A stretch of DNA of 64,000 nt from assembly GCA_965243615.1 (NCBI GenBank), contig CBDEVO010000003.1, positions 2,480,001 through 2,544,000 on the forward strand. Reading direction: 5' to 3'. This DNA is from JAJEEA01 sp965243615. GTDB lineage: Bacteria; Acidobacteriota; Vicinamibacteria; Vicinamibacterales; UBA8438. A model generated the notes under the pieces. It did not search any database, was not told where the DNA came from, and saw nothing but the letters and a program-made list of their open reading frames with translations. A program made the translations under genes and the position numbers. This document shows, one piece after another, positions 36,522-43,591 of this stretch; position 1 is the first letter of the stretch, and each line of letters opens with the position of its first letter.

Positions 36522-36959
36522 ATGCGGGAGTTCGACGAGTCTCGTTCGTACGGGAACAATCCCGCCGAGGGAAGAGCATTGGAGCAGAACGTGCACGCGG
36601 ACGCCGACGAGGCGGCAGGCCCGGTTGAAGCCCGCCGTCGTCGTGAGTCGATGGCGCTGGTCGAACGCATGAAGTCGCGTTGGGGTGTGGGACCGGGCGG
36701 CGTGGTCGCCATTCTCGCGGCGTTCTCGCTCGCCGGCCTGACCACCCTCCGGCTCAAGGGCCCGGTGATTGGGCTGATGTTCTCCGAGACCACGCCGGGG
36801 TGGCTGCAGTGGACCGTCTATCTGATCGTCATGCTGCCCATCTACCAGGTTCTGCTGCTCGGCTACGGAACCCTCCTCGGACAGTTCGACTTCTTCTGGA
36901 CCAAGATGAAGGCCATCGGCCGGCTGGTGAGCGGCCGCCCGGTGAGGACGTCGAACTGA
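36522..36959 (+). CDS. small membrane protein, DUF6787-like
   Basis: About 145 residues from the ATG at 36522 (GGTGG just upstream). A hydrophilic N-terminus of 55 residues precedes two membrane segments (VVAILAAFSLAGLTTLRL, and VYLIVMLPIYQVLLLGYGTL). Between and after them are KGPVIGLMF and LLGQFDFFWTKMKAIGRL; the P-x-YQ-x-LLL-x-YG-x(3)-GQF-x-FFW pattern is that of the DUF6787 family. Function is unknown. It is the only gene directly behind its promoter and iron-type operator, so it is probably made under iron limitation. Confidence 0.68.
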   Translation: MREFDESRSYGNNPAEGRALEQNVHADADEAAGPVEARRRRESMALVERMKSRWGVGPGGVVAILAAFSLAGLTTLRLKGPVIGLMFSETTPGWLQWTVYLIVMLPIYQVLLLGYGTLLGQFDFFWTKMKAIGRLVSGRPVRTSN

Positions 36960-37047
36960 TCGGCGCCCGCCCCCGGCCCCGACATCCCCGGTTCGACGGG
37001 TTCGTCAGGGGCCATGCCGGGGAACTGAGACCAGTCGCAGTTTTGTG

Positions 37048-37108
37048 TTGACGGGGGAGTGGCGGGCCTGTATAGTGGCGCCGGCAAGTTGAGATCAAGT
37101 CTCAACTT
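37048..37108 (+). promoter_or_regulatory. promoter with Fur-like operator for the porin-flavin-cytochrome run
   Basis: TTGACG (37048-37053), 17-base spacer, TATAGT (37071-37076), then AAGTTGAGA-TCAAG-TCTCAACTT at 37086-37108, with perfect 9-bp outer arms but a less symmetrical centre than the other operators. The porin gene starts 184 bases downstream, after the hairpin. Confidence 0.65.
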
Positions 37109-37146
37109 CTGCGGCGAGCCGGCCGCCCACCGGCATGGATGAAGAA

Positions 37147-37177
37147 GGCCCGCGGGTGCGGCAACACCCGGCGGGCC
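37147..37177 (+). repeat. GC-rich hairpin downstream of a Fur-like operator (copy 2)
   Basis: GGCCCGCGGGTG pairs with CACCCGGCGGGCC around CGGCAA, with one unpaired base. Sequence and position match copy 1 at 36268-36299: both start about 40-45 bases after the operator and share GGGTG-x-GGCA-x-CACCC. It lies in the porin leader. Confidence 0.6.
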
Positions 37178-37291
37178 CGGCTGAACGTCACGCACCGCTA
37201 CCCCCCTCAACGAGTCGCGGCTTTGGCTTGGTCCAGCAAGGCCATTATAGGGCGACGGTCGGGGTGTGCAACCAGCGGAGGAAACATGCCC

Positions 37292-38734
37292 ATGACGAAC
37301 GACCGTCACCGACTCATCGAGTACGCGCTCATCGTGATCATGCTCTGCGGCATCGCCGCCAATGCATCGGGGCAGGGAGCCTCGGTCGAGACCGGGCGGA
37401 CGGGCCCGGCCGAGGCCGGAGCACCGGCCGCCATCGCGGGCGCCCCGGGCGTCGCGAATCCTGTCGCGGATCCCGAAGCCGAGATCGACCCCGAGGTCGA
37501 GACCGCGGAGGAGGCCGAGACTGCGGAGGAGGCCGAGACCGAGGAGCAGGAGCCCGAGGTCGACATCGCCGAGCTCGAGCAGCGCATCGAGATCCTGGCC
37601 GAGGAGGTTGAGCGGCTGCGGAGCGGCGAGGACGAGCGCCTCGACGTCGACGAGGCGCGCCGCCTGGGTCTCGCGCCGTCGGCCGCCGCGACCTACGCCA
37701 TCGACCGCGGCGTGTCCATCGCCGGGTACGGCGAGATGCTGCTCGAGAACTACGCCGACTCGTCCGGCAAGACGACGCAGTTCGACTATCTGCGCGCCAT
37801 CCTCTACGCCGGCTACCGGTTCAACGACAGGTTCCTGTTCAACTCCGAGATCGAGGTCGAGCACGCCAAGGAGATCTACGTCGAGTTCGCCTACGTCGAC
37901 TTCCAGGCGACCCAGAACTTCGGGCTGCGGGGCGGCATGCTGCTGGTGCCGATGGGGCTGGTGAACGAGTTCCACGAGCCGACCGTGTTCATGGGGGCCG
38001 AGAGGCCGGTCACCGAGAACAAGATCATCCCGTCGACGTGGCGCGAGAACGGCGGCGGCTTCTACGGCGCCTTCGACCAGGTGTCGTTCCGGTTCTACGT
38101 CCTCAACGGCTTCATGGGGTCGAGGTTCAACGACGGCGGTCTGCGCGGCGGGCGCCAGAAGGGCTACAAGGCCCTGTCGTCGAGCATCGTCTACACCGGG
38201 CGGCTCGACATCACCCCCACGCCGGGCGTCTTCTTCGGGGCCAGCTTCTACACCGGCGACTCGGGGAACCGCCAGGTCATCCTGAATGACCAGGAGTACG
38301 GCGTCGGCACCACCATCTGGGACGTGCACGCGCAGGCGCAGGTGCGCGGCCTCGACCTGCGGGCGCTCATGGCCCGCGCCAGCCTCTCCGACGTGGCCCA
38401 GCTCAACGAGTCGCTCGGGTTCACCGGGAACAAGAGCGTGGGCTCGGGGCTGGCCGGCCAGTACGTCCAGATCGGCTACGACCTGCTGTCGCAGGTCGTG
38501 GGGGCCGGGGACGTGGCGTTGTCGCCGTACGTGCGCTTCGAGAACGTCGATACCCAGGCCGAGGTGCCGGTCGGGTTCATGCGCAACCCCTCGAGGAACA
38601 ACAACTACTTCACGTTCGGCATCGAGCTGAAGCCGAACCCCGGCGTGGTCCTCAAGATCGACCACATGTGGGTGAGCAACGACGCGAACTCCGGGACCAA
38701 CCAGTTCAACATCAACCTGGGGTACGCGTTCTGA
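37292..38734 (+). CDS. outer-membrane porin with N-terminal coiled coil
   Basis: About 480 residues. GGAGGAA at 37277-37283 fits the ATG at 37292; another ATG is at 37286. The signal peptide is EYALIVIMLCGIAANASG. A low-complexity Ala/Pro/Glu stretch (about residues 30-90) leads to a coiled coil (DIAELEQRIEILAEEVERLR), as in phosphate-selective-porin-like and OprO/P-type proteins. From about residue 125 a barrel follows, with alternating strands ending in NINLGYAF. It may pass a small anion or complex; the substrate is not known. It is the first gene behind an iron-type operator and precedes the FMN-binding protein. Confidence 0.82.
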   Translation: MTNDRHRLIEYALIVIMLCGIAANASGQGASVETGRTGPAEAGAPAAIAGAPGVANPVADPEAEIDPEVETAEEAETAEEAETEEQEPEVDIAELEQRIEILAEEVERLRSGEDERLDVDEARRLGLAPSAAATYAIDRGVSIAGYGEMLLENYADSSGKTTQFDYLRAILYAGYRFNDRFLFNSEIEVEHAKEIYVEFAYVDFQATQNFGLRGGMLLVPMGLVNEFHEPTVFMGAERPVTENKIIPSTWRENGGGFYGAFDQVSFRFYVLNGFMGSRFNDGGLRGGRQKGYKALSSSIVYTGRLDITPTPGVFFGASFYTGDSGNRQVILNDQEYGVGTTIWDVHAQAQVRGLDLRALMARASLSDVAQLNESLGFTGNKSVGSGLAGQYVQIGYDLLSQVVGAGDVALSPYVRFENVDTQAEVPVGFMRNPSRNNNYFTFGIELKPNPGVVLKIDHMWVSNDANSGTNQFNINLGYAF

Positions 38735-38760
38735 GGTAGCCGAGAGCGGCGGCGAACGAC

Positions 38761-38819
38761 TTCCGGCCCGCTCGCGCGCTCGGCCGGAACGCGGCGGCTT
38801 CCTGCCGTATGCAGGAAGC
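38761..38819 (+). terminator. two hairpins between porin and FMN-binding genes
   Basis: TTCCGGCC/GGCCGGAA (38761-38768 with 38782-38789) and GCTTCCTGC-CGTAT-GCAGGAAGC (38797-38819). Both lie in the 98-base gap after the porin stop. They could reduce read-through or protect the porin message; neither is followed by a T-run. Confidence 0.4.
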
Positions 38820-38832
38820 GCGCGAGGGGACG

Positions 38833-39378
38833 ATGCGATCACTTCTGGCCGGCGGGATGACGTTGGCGCTGCTGGTTGCGGCCGGTTCGGAATTGTCCGC
38901 TCAGGGCGGCCGGGTGACGCGCAACGAGGCGCTGGCCGCCCTCTTCCCCGGCGCCGAGGTAGAGGCCGAGCGCGTCTTCCTGACCCGGGCCCAGCGAGAC
39001 GCGATCGGCGAGCTGGCCCGGGTCGACGACGTGAGCGGCCTCGTGGCCCGTTACGTGGCGACGAGGGACGGGGCCGTCGTGGGGCGCGCGTACGTCGACA
39101 CCCACGTCATCCGCACCAAGCGCGAGAGCCTGCTGATCTCGCTGCACGCGGACGGCACGGTGAGGCGCATCGACGTCACCGCCTTCCTCGAGCCCATCGA
39201 GTACCTGCCGTCCCGGCGGTGGCTCGCGCAGTACGACGACCGTCCGCTGAACGACGATCTCGCGCTCCGCCGGGCCATCCGGACGATAGTCGGCGCGACC
39301 CTGTCGGGGGTCGCCACGAACGCGGCCGTCCGTCGGGTGCTGGCCACCGACCAGGTGCTGGCGCGCGGCACCCGGTAG
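38833..39378 (+). CDS. secreted FMN-binding-domain protein
   Basis: About 181 residues from the ATG at 38833 (GAGGGG just upstream). Signal peptide: LLAGGMTLALLVAAGSELSAQ. The FMN-binding domain follows, with VIRTKRESLLISLHADGTVR, VTAFLEPIEYLPS and, near residue 155, IVGATLSGVATNAAVRRVLA. The G-A-T-x-S/T motif there is the usual site at which ApbE attaches FMN covalently to a threonine or serine. ApbE is encoded two genes downstream. The protein would therefore be a periplasmic flavoprotein electron carrier, taking electrons from the cytochrome b encoded next. Confidence 0.82.
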   Translation: MRSLLAGGMTLALLVAAGSELSAQGGRVTRNEALAALFPGAEVEAERVFLTRAQRDAIGELARVDDVSGLVARYVATRDGAVVGRAYVDTHVIRTKRESLLISLHADGTVRRIDVTAFLEPIEYLPSRRWLAQYDDRPLNDDLALRRAIRTIVGATLSGVATNAAVRRVLATDQVLARGTR

Positions 39379-39557
39379 CCGCCGGCCGTTTGCAGCCGGG
39401 CGTGCAACCCCGCCCTGATCGGAACTTCCACCGCGGGTTGCCAGGACCGAGTGTACGTCGGTCGAATGCGGTGGGGGTCCCTGCCGCGGCTCGGCGAACG
39501 CGGTGGGACCTTCCTGCCATGGCTTCCCTAAACGCGGCGTCAGAGGTGGTATCGCTC

Positions 39558-40109
39558 ATGGACAGCCCGGCGAAGCGCGCCGCGGTCGACGGCCGCCGGC
39601 GCGCCGCACCGCGTCCGGTCGTCACCATGGCGATGACGTGGTGGGAGAAGTGGGCCTTCAACCTCCTTCATGCCGCGGTCGCGGTTACCGGCACCGCCTA
39701 CTTCTGGATGAAGTACCTGGTCACCTCGACCGATCCCTTCGCGGTCGTCAACCATCCCTGGCAGCCGTCCATGCTCGCGTGGCACATCGTGGCCGCGCCG
39801 TTCTTCGTCGTCGTCTTCGGCATGCTCTTCCGGACCCACACCCTGCGCAAGCTCGCGTCGGCGAGCCCCCGGAACCGGCGGTCGGGGTGGACGTCGCTCG
39901 TCGGCTTCTCGGTGATGGCGCTGACCGGCTATCTCATCCAGGTCACCGCGACCCCCGCGTGGATCACGGCGTGGATCTGGATCCACGTCGCCGCGAGCGC
40001 CGTCTTTGTCGCCGGCTACACCACGCACATGGTCATCGGCTGGAGGCTCACCCGCGGGTCGGCCATCCGCCCCGACACGCTCCGCCCCGCCGTCCCGCTT
40101 GCCCCATGA
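39558..40109 (+). CDS. cytochrome b561-like membrane protein
   Basis: About 183 residues from the ATG at 39558 (AGAGG 11 bases upstream); an ATG at 39519 is an alternative. Four membrane segments are visible: FNLLHAAVAVTGTAYFWMKY, LAWHIVAAPFFVVVFGMLF, SLVGFSVMALTGYLIQV and ITAWIWIHVAASAVFVAGY. Histidines inside or at the ends of helices 1, 2 and 4 (FNLLH, LAWHIV, WIHVAA, YTTHM) could ligate two haems b, as in four-helix quinol-linked cytochromes. It would pass electrons across the membrane to the FMN protein. The stop overlaps the ApbE start by 4 bases. Confidence 0.75.
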   Translation: MDSPAKRAAVDGRRRAAPRPVVTMAMTWWEKWAFNLLHAAVAVTGTAYFWMKYLVTSTDPFAVVNHPWQPSMLAWHIVAAPFFVVVFGMLFRTHTLRKLASASPRNRRSGWTSLVGFSVMALTGYLIQVTATPAWITAWIWIHVAASAVFVAGYTTHMVIGWRLTRGSAIRPDTLRPAVPLAP

Positions 40110-41239
40110 GAGCCGCCACGATCGTCGCGGGGGTCTGCCTGGCGTGCGGCGGGACGGCGCCGACGGTCGCCGAAGGGCCGCACGGTTCCTTCTCCGCGGG
40201 TGCTTCGGTTCCCCGGTTGGTCCAGGGGGACCACGGCGAGCACCGGCGCCCGGGGCTCCAGTCTGCGGGCGGGGCCGAGGTCCAGGGGGAGCCCGCCGTC
40301 GCCCCGATCCAGGTCGAGCGCACCGTTCACCTGATGGGGACATGGGCGACCCTCGTCGTGGAGACGCCCGACCGGGCGGCGGGGCTGGAGGCGCTCGAGC
40401 GGATGGTCCGCGTAATCGAGCGTACCGAGGCGTCGCTGAGCACGTGGCGGGCCGACAGCGTCCTCGGCGCCCTCAACCGGCAGCCGGTCGGCGAGCCGTT
40501 CGGGCTGCCGCCGGCGCTGTGCGGCCTCTGGCCGCGGCTCGCGCGGTGGCACGGCCTCACCGGCGGCGCGTTCGATCCGGCCGTCGGGCGGCTCGTCGAA
40601 GCGTGGGGATTGCGCGCGGAGGGTGCGGTGCCGGGGCCGGAAGTCCTCGGCGCGGCTCGCGCGGCGACCGGCCTCGCGCACTTCCGGTTCGACGCGGGAA
40701 CCTGCCGCGTCACCCGGACCGTCGACGCCACGCTCGACGCGGGGGCGTTCGGCAAGGGCGAGGCCCTGCAGCGGCTGACCGTCCCCCCGGACGAGGACCA
40801 TCCGTGGATGGTCGACTTCGGCGGTCAGATCGCGGTGGGCGGGAAGCCCGCGGGAGCCGGTTGGCCGGTGGCCATCGCCCATCCCGCCCGGCGGCACCAG
40901 GCGGCGCTGGCGCTCACCCTCACGACCGGATCGCTCGCCACGAGCGCCGCCTCCGAGCGGTCCCGGGTGGTCGACGGCCGGCCGGTGGCCCACATCCTCG
41001 ATCCTCGGACGGGACAGCCGATCCACCGGCCGGAGTCCGTCACCGTCTGGCACGAGGACCCACTGGCCGCCGACATCCTCTCGACGGCGCTCTACGTGAT
41101 GGGAGCGGATGCAGGCCTCGACCACGCGGAGCGGCACGGGATCGCGGCCCTGTTCCTCATCCCCGATCCCGACCGCGATGCCGCCCCGGTAACGGTCCGC
41201 GCCAGCCGGACCTTCGAGCTCCGGTTCCCGCCGCCGTGA
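40106..41239 (+). CDS. apbE: FAD:protein FMN transferase
   Basis: 377 residues from the ATG at 40106 that overlaps the cytochrome stop (ATGA). An N-terminal signal segment is followed by about 45 low-complexity residues. The ApbE domain starts near residue 70: VHLMGTWATLVVE, LSTWRADSVLGALN, GGAFDPAVGRLVEAWG, DAGAFGKGEALQRL, FGGQIAVGG and AHILDPRTGQP, all family landmarks. DAGAFGKG replaces the usual DLGGIAKG. It uses FAD and Mg2+ to attach FMN to a threonine or serine of a target protein, most likely the FMN-binding protein upstream. It converges on the PQQ dehydrogenase gene with only 3 bases between stops. Confidence 0.92.
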   Translation: MRAATIVAGVCLACGGTAPTVAEGPHGSFSAGASVPRLVQGDHGEHRRPGLQSAGGAEVQGEPAVAPIQVERTVHLMGTWATLVVETPDRAAGLEALERMVRVIERTEASLSTWRADSVLGALNRQPVGEPFGLPPALCGLWPRLARWHGLTGGAFDPAVGRLVEAWGLRAEGAVPGPEVLGAARAATGLAHFRFDAGTCRVTRTVDATLDAGAFGKGEALQRLTVPPDEDHPWMVDFGGQIAVGGKPAGAGWPVAIAHPARRHQAALALTLTTGSLATSAASERSRVVDGRPVAHILDPRTGQPIHRPESVTVWHEDPLAADILSTALYVMGADAGLDHAERHGIAALFLIPDPDRDAAPVTVRASRTFELRFPPP

Positions 41240-41242
41240 CCG

Positions 41243-43225
41243 CTACGGCGCCGTGAACGCCCACAGCTCGCCGGGGAACCCCCCGCCGGCGATGGCCACC
41301 ACCAGGTACTGCTCGCCGTCCACGCTGTAGGTCATCGGCGACCCCGTGGCGGGCACCGGCAGGGGCACCGACCCGACCTCCTCGCCCGTCGCCTTGTCGT
41401 AGGCGCGCAGGGCCGAGCCGCGGACGCCGTCGGGGCCGGTGAACAGGCCGCCGTCGCCGGCGATGACCAGCGTCTTCGTGACGAGGGTGCCGATGCGCTG
41501 GTTGGCGACCCCGGTGCGGGGCACGTCGACGCCCTCGAGCAGCGGGTGGTCGCGGACGTGGTCCGGCGTCTCGCCGTGCGCGACCTGCCAGACGATCTCC
41601 CCCGCGTTCAGGTCGATGGCGGTGACGCGGCCCCACGGCGGCCGGATGACGGGAATGCCCTCGACGTTGAGCGCGAAGCCGCTGCCGGCGCGCGGCCGCT
41701 GGCCGGCGGGAGGCCGGGGGCGCCCCATGATGTAGTCCATGTTCGAGCGTCGCGGGTCGCTGACGAGCCCGAGGGCGTGGACCTCGGTCTTCGAGTAGAT
41801 GTAGAAGATGCCGGTCTCGGGGTCGAACGACCCCCCGGGCCAGTTCGAGCCGCCCGTCAGCGCGGGGACGTGCAGGGTGCCGAGGGTGCCCTCCCAGGAC
41901 GCGACCGACGGCGGCGTGTAGAGCGGGCCGGTGCGGTACGGCTCGATCACTTCCTCCGCCCGCCGGCGCAGCTCGGGGGTGAAGTCGATGAGGTCGTCGA
42001 CGCCGATGCCCTGCCGGTCGAACGGCGGCGGCTTCGTCGGGAAGGGCTGGGTGGCCGAGGTCACCTCGCCGGGCACGTCCGACTGCGGCACCGGCCGCTC
42101 CTCGATGGGCCACACCGGCTCGCCGGTGGCGCGGTCGAGCACGTAGAGGAACGCCTGCTTGCTCGGCTGCGCGACCGCCTTGACCTCGCGCCCGTCGACG
42201 GTGACGTCGACGAGGATGGGCGCGTTCGCGAGGTCGAAGTCCCACACGTCGTGGTGAATCGTCTGGAAGTGCCAGACCCGTTCCCCGGTGTCGAGATCCA
42301 GCGCGACGATGCTGTTCGAGAACAGGTTGTCGCCGGGCCGGTGCCCGCCGTAGAGGTCGCCCGTGGGCGTCTCCACCGGCAGGTAGACATAGCCCAGCTC
42401 CGGGTCGATGGTCATCTGGCCCCACACCCCGGTGTTGCCGGTGTAGCGCCACGAGTCGGCCAGCCACGTGTCGTTGCCGAACTCGTCGGCGCCGGGAATC
42501 GTGTGGAAGATCCACTTCCGCTCGCCGGTCCGGGCGTCGTAGCCGCGCACGTGCCCGGTCGGTTTCTCCTTGGTGGCCGGGGCCACGCCGGCGAGGTGGG
42601 CGGCGCCGACGACGATGACGCCGTCGGCGATGATCGGGGCCGCGTGCAGCCCGACCTCGCCGGTCACGGGGTCGAGCTCCTGGTCGAGGCCCTGCTTCAG
42701 GTCCACGAGGCCGTTCTCGCCGAAGTCCGGCATCCGCCGGCCGGTGCGGGCGTTCAGCGCAATGAGCCGGTAGCCGGGCGTGACGTAGAAGATCACCCCG
42801 TCGCCGCCGTCGTCCCAGTACGTCAGGCCGCGCCCCGAGAGCCGTCGCGGGGCCGCATCGCCCCGCTCACCCTCGTTGAGCCGGTGCACCCACAGCAGCT
42901 CGCCGGTCGCCGCGTCGAGGGCGGCGGCGGCGCGGCGGGTGCCCGCCGTCGTGTAGAGCACCCCGTCGACCATGAGCGGGGTGGACTGGAACACGTACTC
43001 GGGGCCGGGGCCGAGGTTCTCGGTGCGGAACCGCCACGCCAGCTCGAGGTCGCCGAAGTTCCCGGCGTCGATCTGGTCGAGGGCGGCGTAGCGGGTGTGC
43101 CCGAGGTCGCCCCCGTAGCTGGGCCACTCGCCGCCGGGCGCCCCGTGCTGGGCGTTGGCGGTCGCGGGAACGACGCCCGACATGATCGCGAGCATGCCGA
43201 GGCAGGCGATGGCGCGTGCTGACAT
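41243..43225 (-). CDS. PQQ-dependent dehydrogenase (quinoprotein)
   Basis: About 660 residues. GGAGGA upstream supports the ATG at 43225, giving a signal peptide that ends ATANAQHG. Eight-bladed quinoprotein propeller motifs recur: WPSYGGDLGHTRYAALDQID, YVFQSTPLMVDGVLYTTAG, RVWHFQTIHHDVWDFDLANA, VTAIDLNAGEIVWQVAHG. HHDVWDFD is diagnostic of methanol/glucose-dehydrogenase-like enzymes, which oxidise alcohols or sugars in the periplasm and pass electrons to quinone or cytochrome. No cytochrome c domain is fused, so a separate acceptor is needed. The substrate is unknown. Minus-strand gene with a Phd-type gene just upstream. Confidence 0.92.
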   Translation of the reverse strand: MSARAIACLGMLAIMSGVVPATANAQHGAPGGEWPSYGGDLGHTRYAALDQIDAGNFGDLELAWRFRTENLGPGPEYVFQSTPLMVDGVLYTTAGTRRAAAALDAATGELLWVHRLNEGERGDAAPRRLSGRGLTYWDDGGDGVIFYVTPGYRLIALNARTGRRMPDFGENGLVDLKQGLDQELDPVTGEVGLHAAPIIADGVIVVGAAHLAGVAPATKEKPTGHVRGYDARTGERKWIFHTIPGADEFGNDTWLADSWRYTGNTGVWGQMTIDPELGYVYLPVETPTGDLYGGHRPGDNLFSNSIVALDLDTGERVWHFQTIHHDVWDFDLANAPILVDVTVDGREVKAVAQPSKQAFLYVLDRATGEPVWPIEERPVPQSDVPGEVTSATQPFPTKPPPFDRQGIGVDDLIDFTPELRRRAEEVIEPYRTGPLYTPPSVASWEGTLGTLHVPALTGGSNWPGGSFDPETGIFYIYSKTEVHALGLVSDPRRSNMDYIMGRPRPPAGQRPRAGSGFALNVEGIPVIRPPWGRVTAIDLNAGEIVWQVAHGETPDHVRDHPLLEGVDVPRTGVANQRIGTLVTKTLVIAGDGGLFTGPDGVRGSALRAYDKATGEEVGSVPLPVPATGSPMTYSVDGEQYLVVAIAGGGFPGELWAFTAP

Positions 43226-43254
43226 GAGTCCTCCGGGTTGCGTCGGATAGCGCT

Positions 43255-43539
43255 TCACTGGTCGTCCGGAGTGCATGCCAGTCTCTCGAAGAGGGCGGAT
43301 GCCTCGATGCCCTGCCCGTCGTGCGCCTGTTCGAGACCCTGGCGAATGCCGGCCACGGTACGGGCGTGCTCGAATCGGTCACTGACGTCCTGCCACACCT
43401 CGGCGTCCATGACGACGAGCGCGGGCTTGCCGCCGACGGTCAGGACGGACGGCCGCCCGGTTTCCTTGAGGCGGGACATGAAGCGGAGAGTGTCGCGTTT
43501 GAACTCGGCCAGCGGTCGGATATCTTGGGTGATGTCCAT
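43255..43539 (-). CDS. Phd/YefM-family antitoxin, without adjacent toxin
   Basis: 94 residues from the ATG at 43539. MDITQDIRPLAEFKRDTLRF followed by RPSVLTVGGKPALVVMDAE is the Phd/YefM fold: an N-terminal DNA-binding part with L-A-E-F-K and a V-L-T-x-G-G-K-x-A strand. Normally a RelE/ParE or Doc toxin is next to it, but on this strand the dehydrogenase gene starts 30 bases downstream and no toxin is encoded. It diverges from the TonB receptor gene at 43592. Either a solitary regulator or a leftover. Confidence 0.78.
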   Translation of the reverse strand: MDITQDIRPLAEFKRDTLRFMSRLKETGRPSVLTVGGKPALVVMDAEVWQDVSDRFEHARTVAGIRQGLEQAHDGQGIEASALFERLACTPDDQ

Positions 43540-43591
43540 TCGGCCCTCGTCCCGGCGCATCTTTCCCGACCCGGACAACGTCTATTCTACC

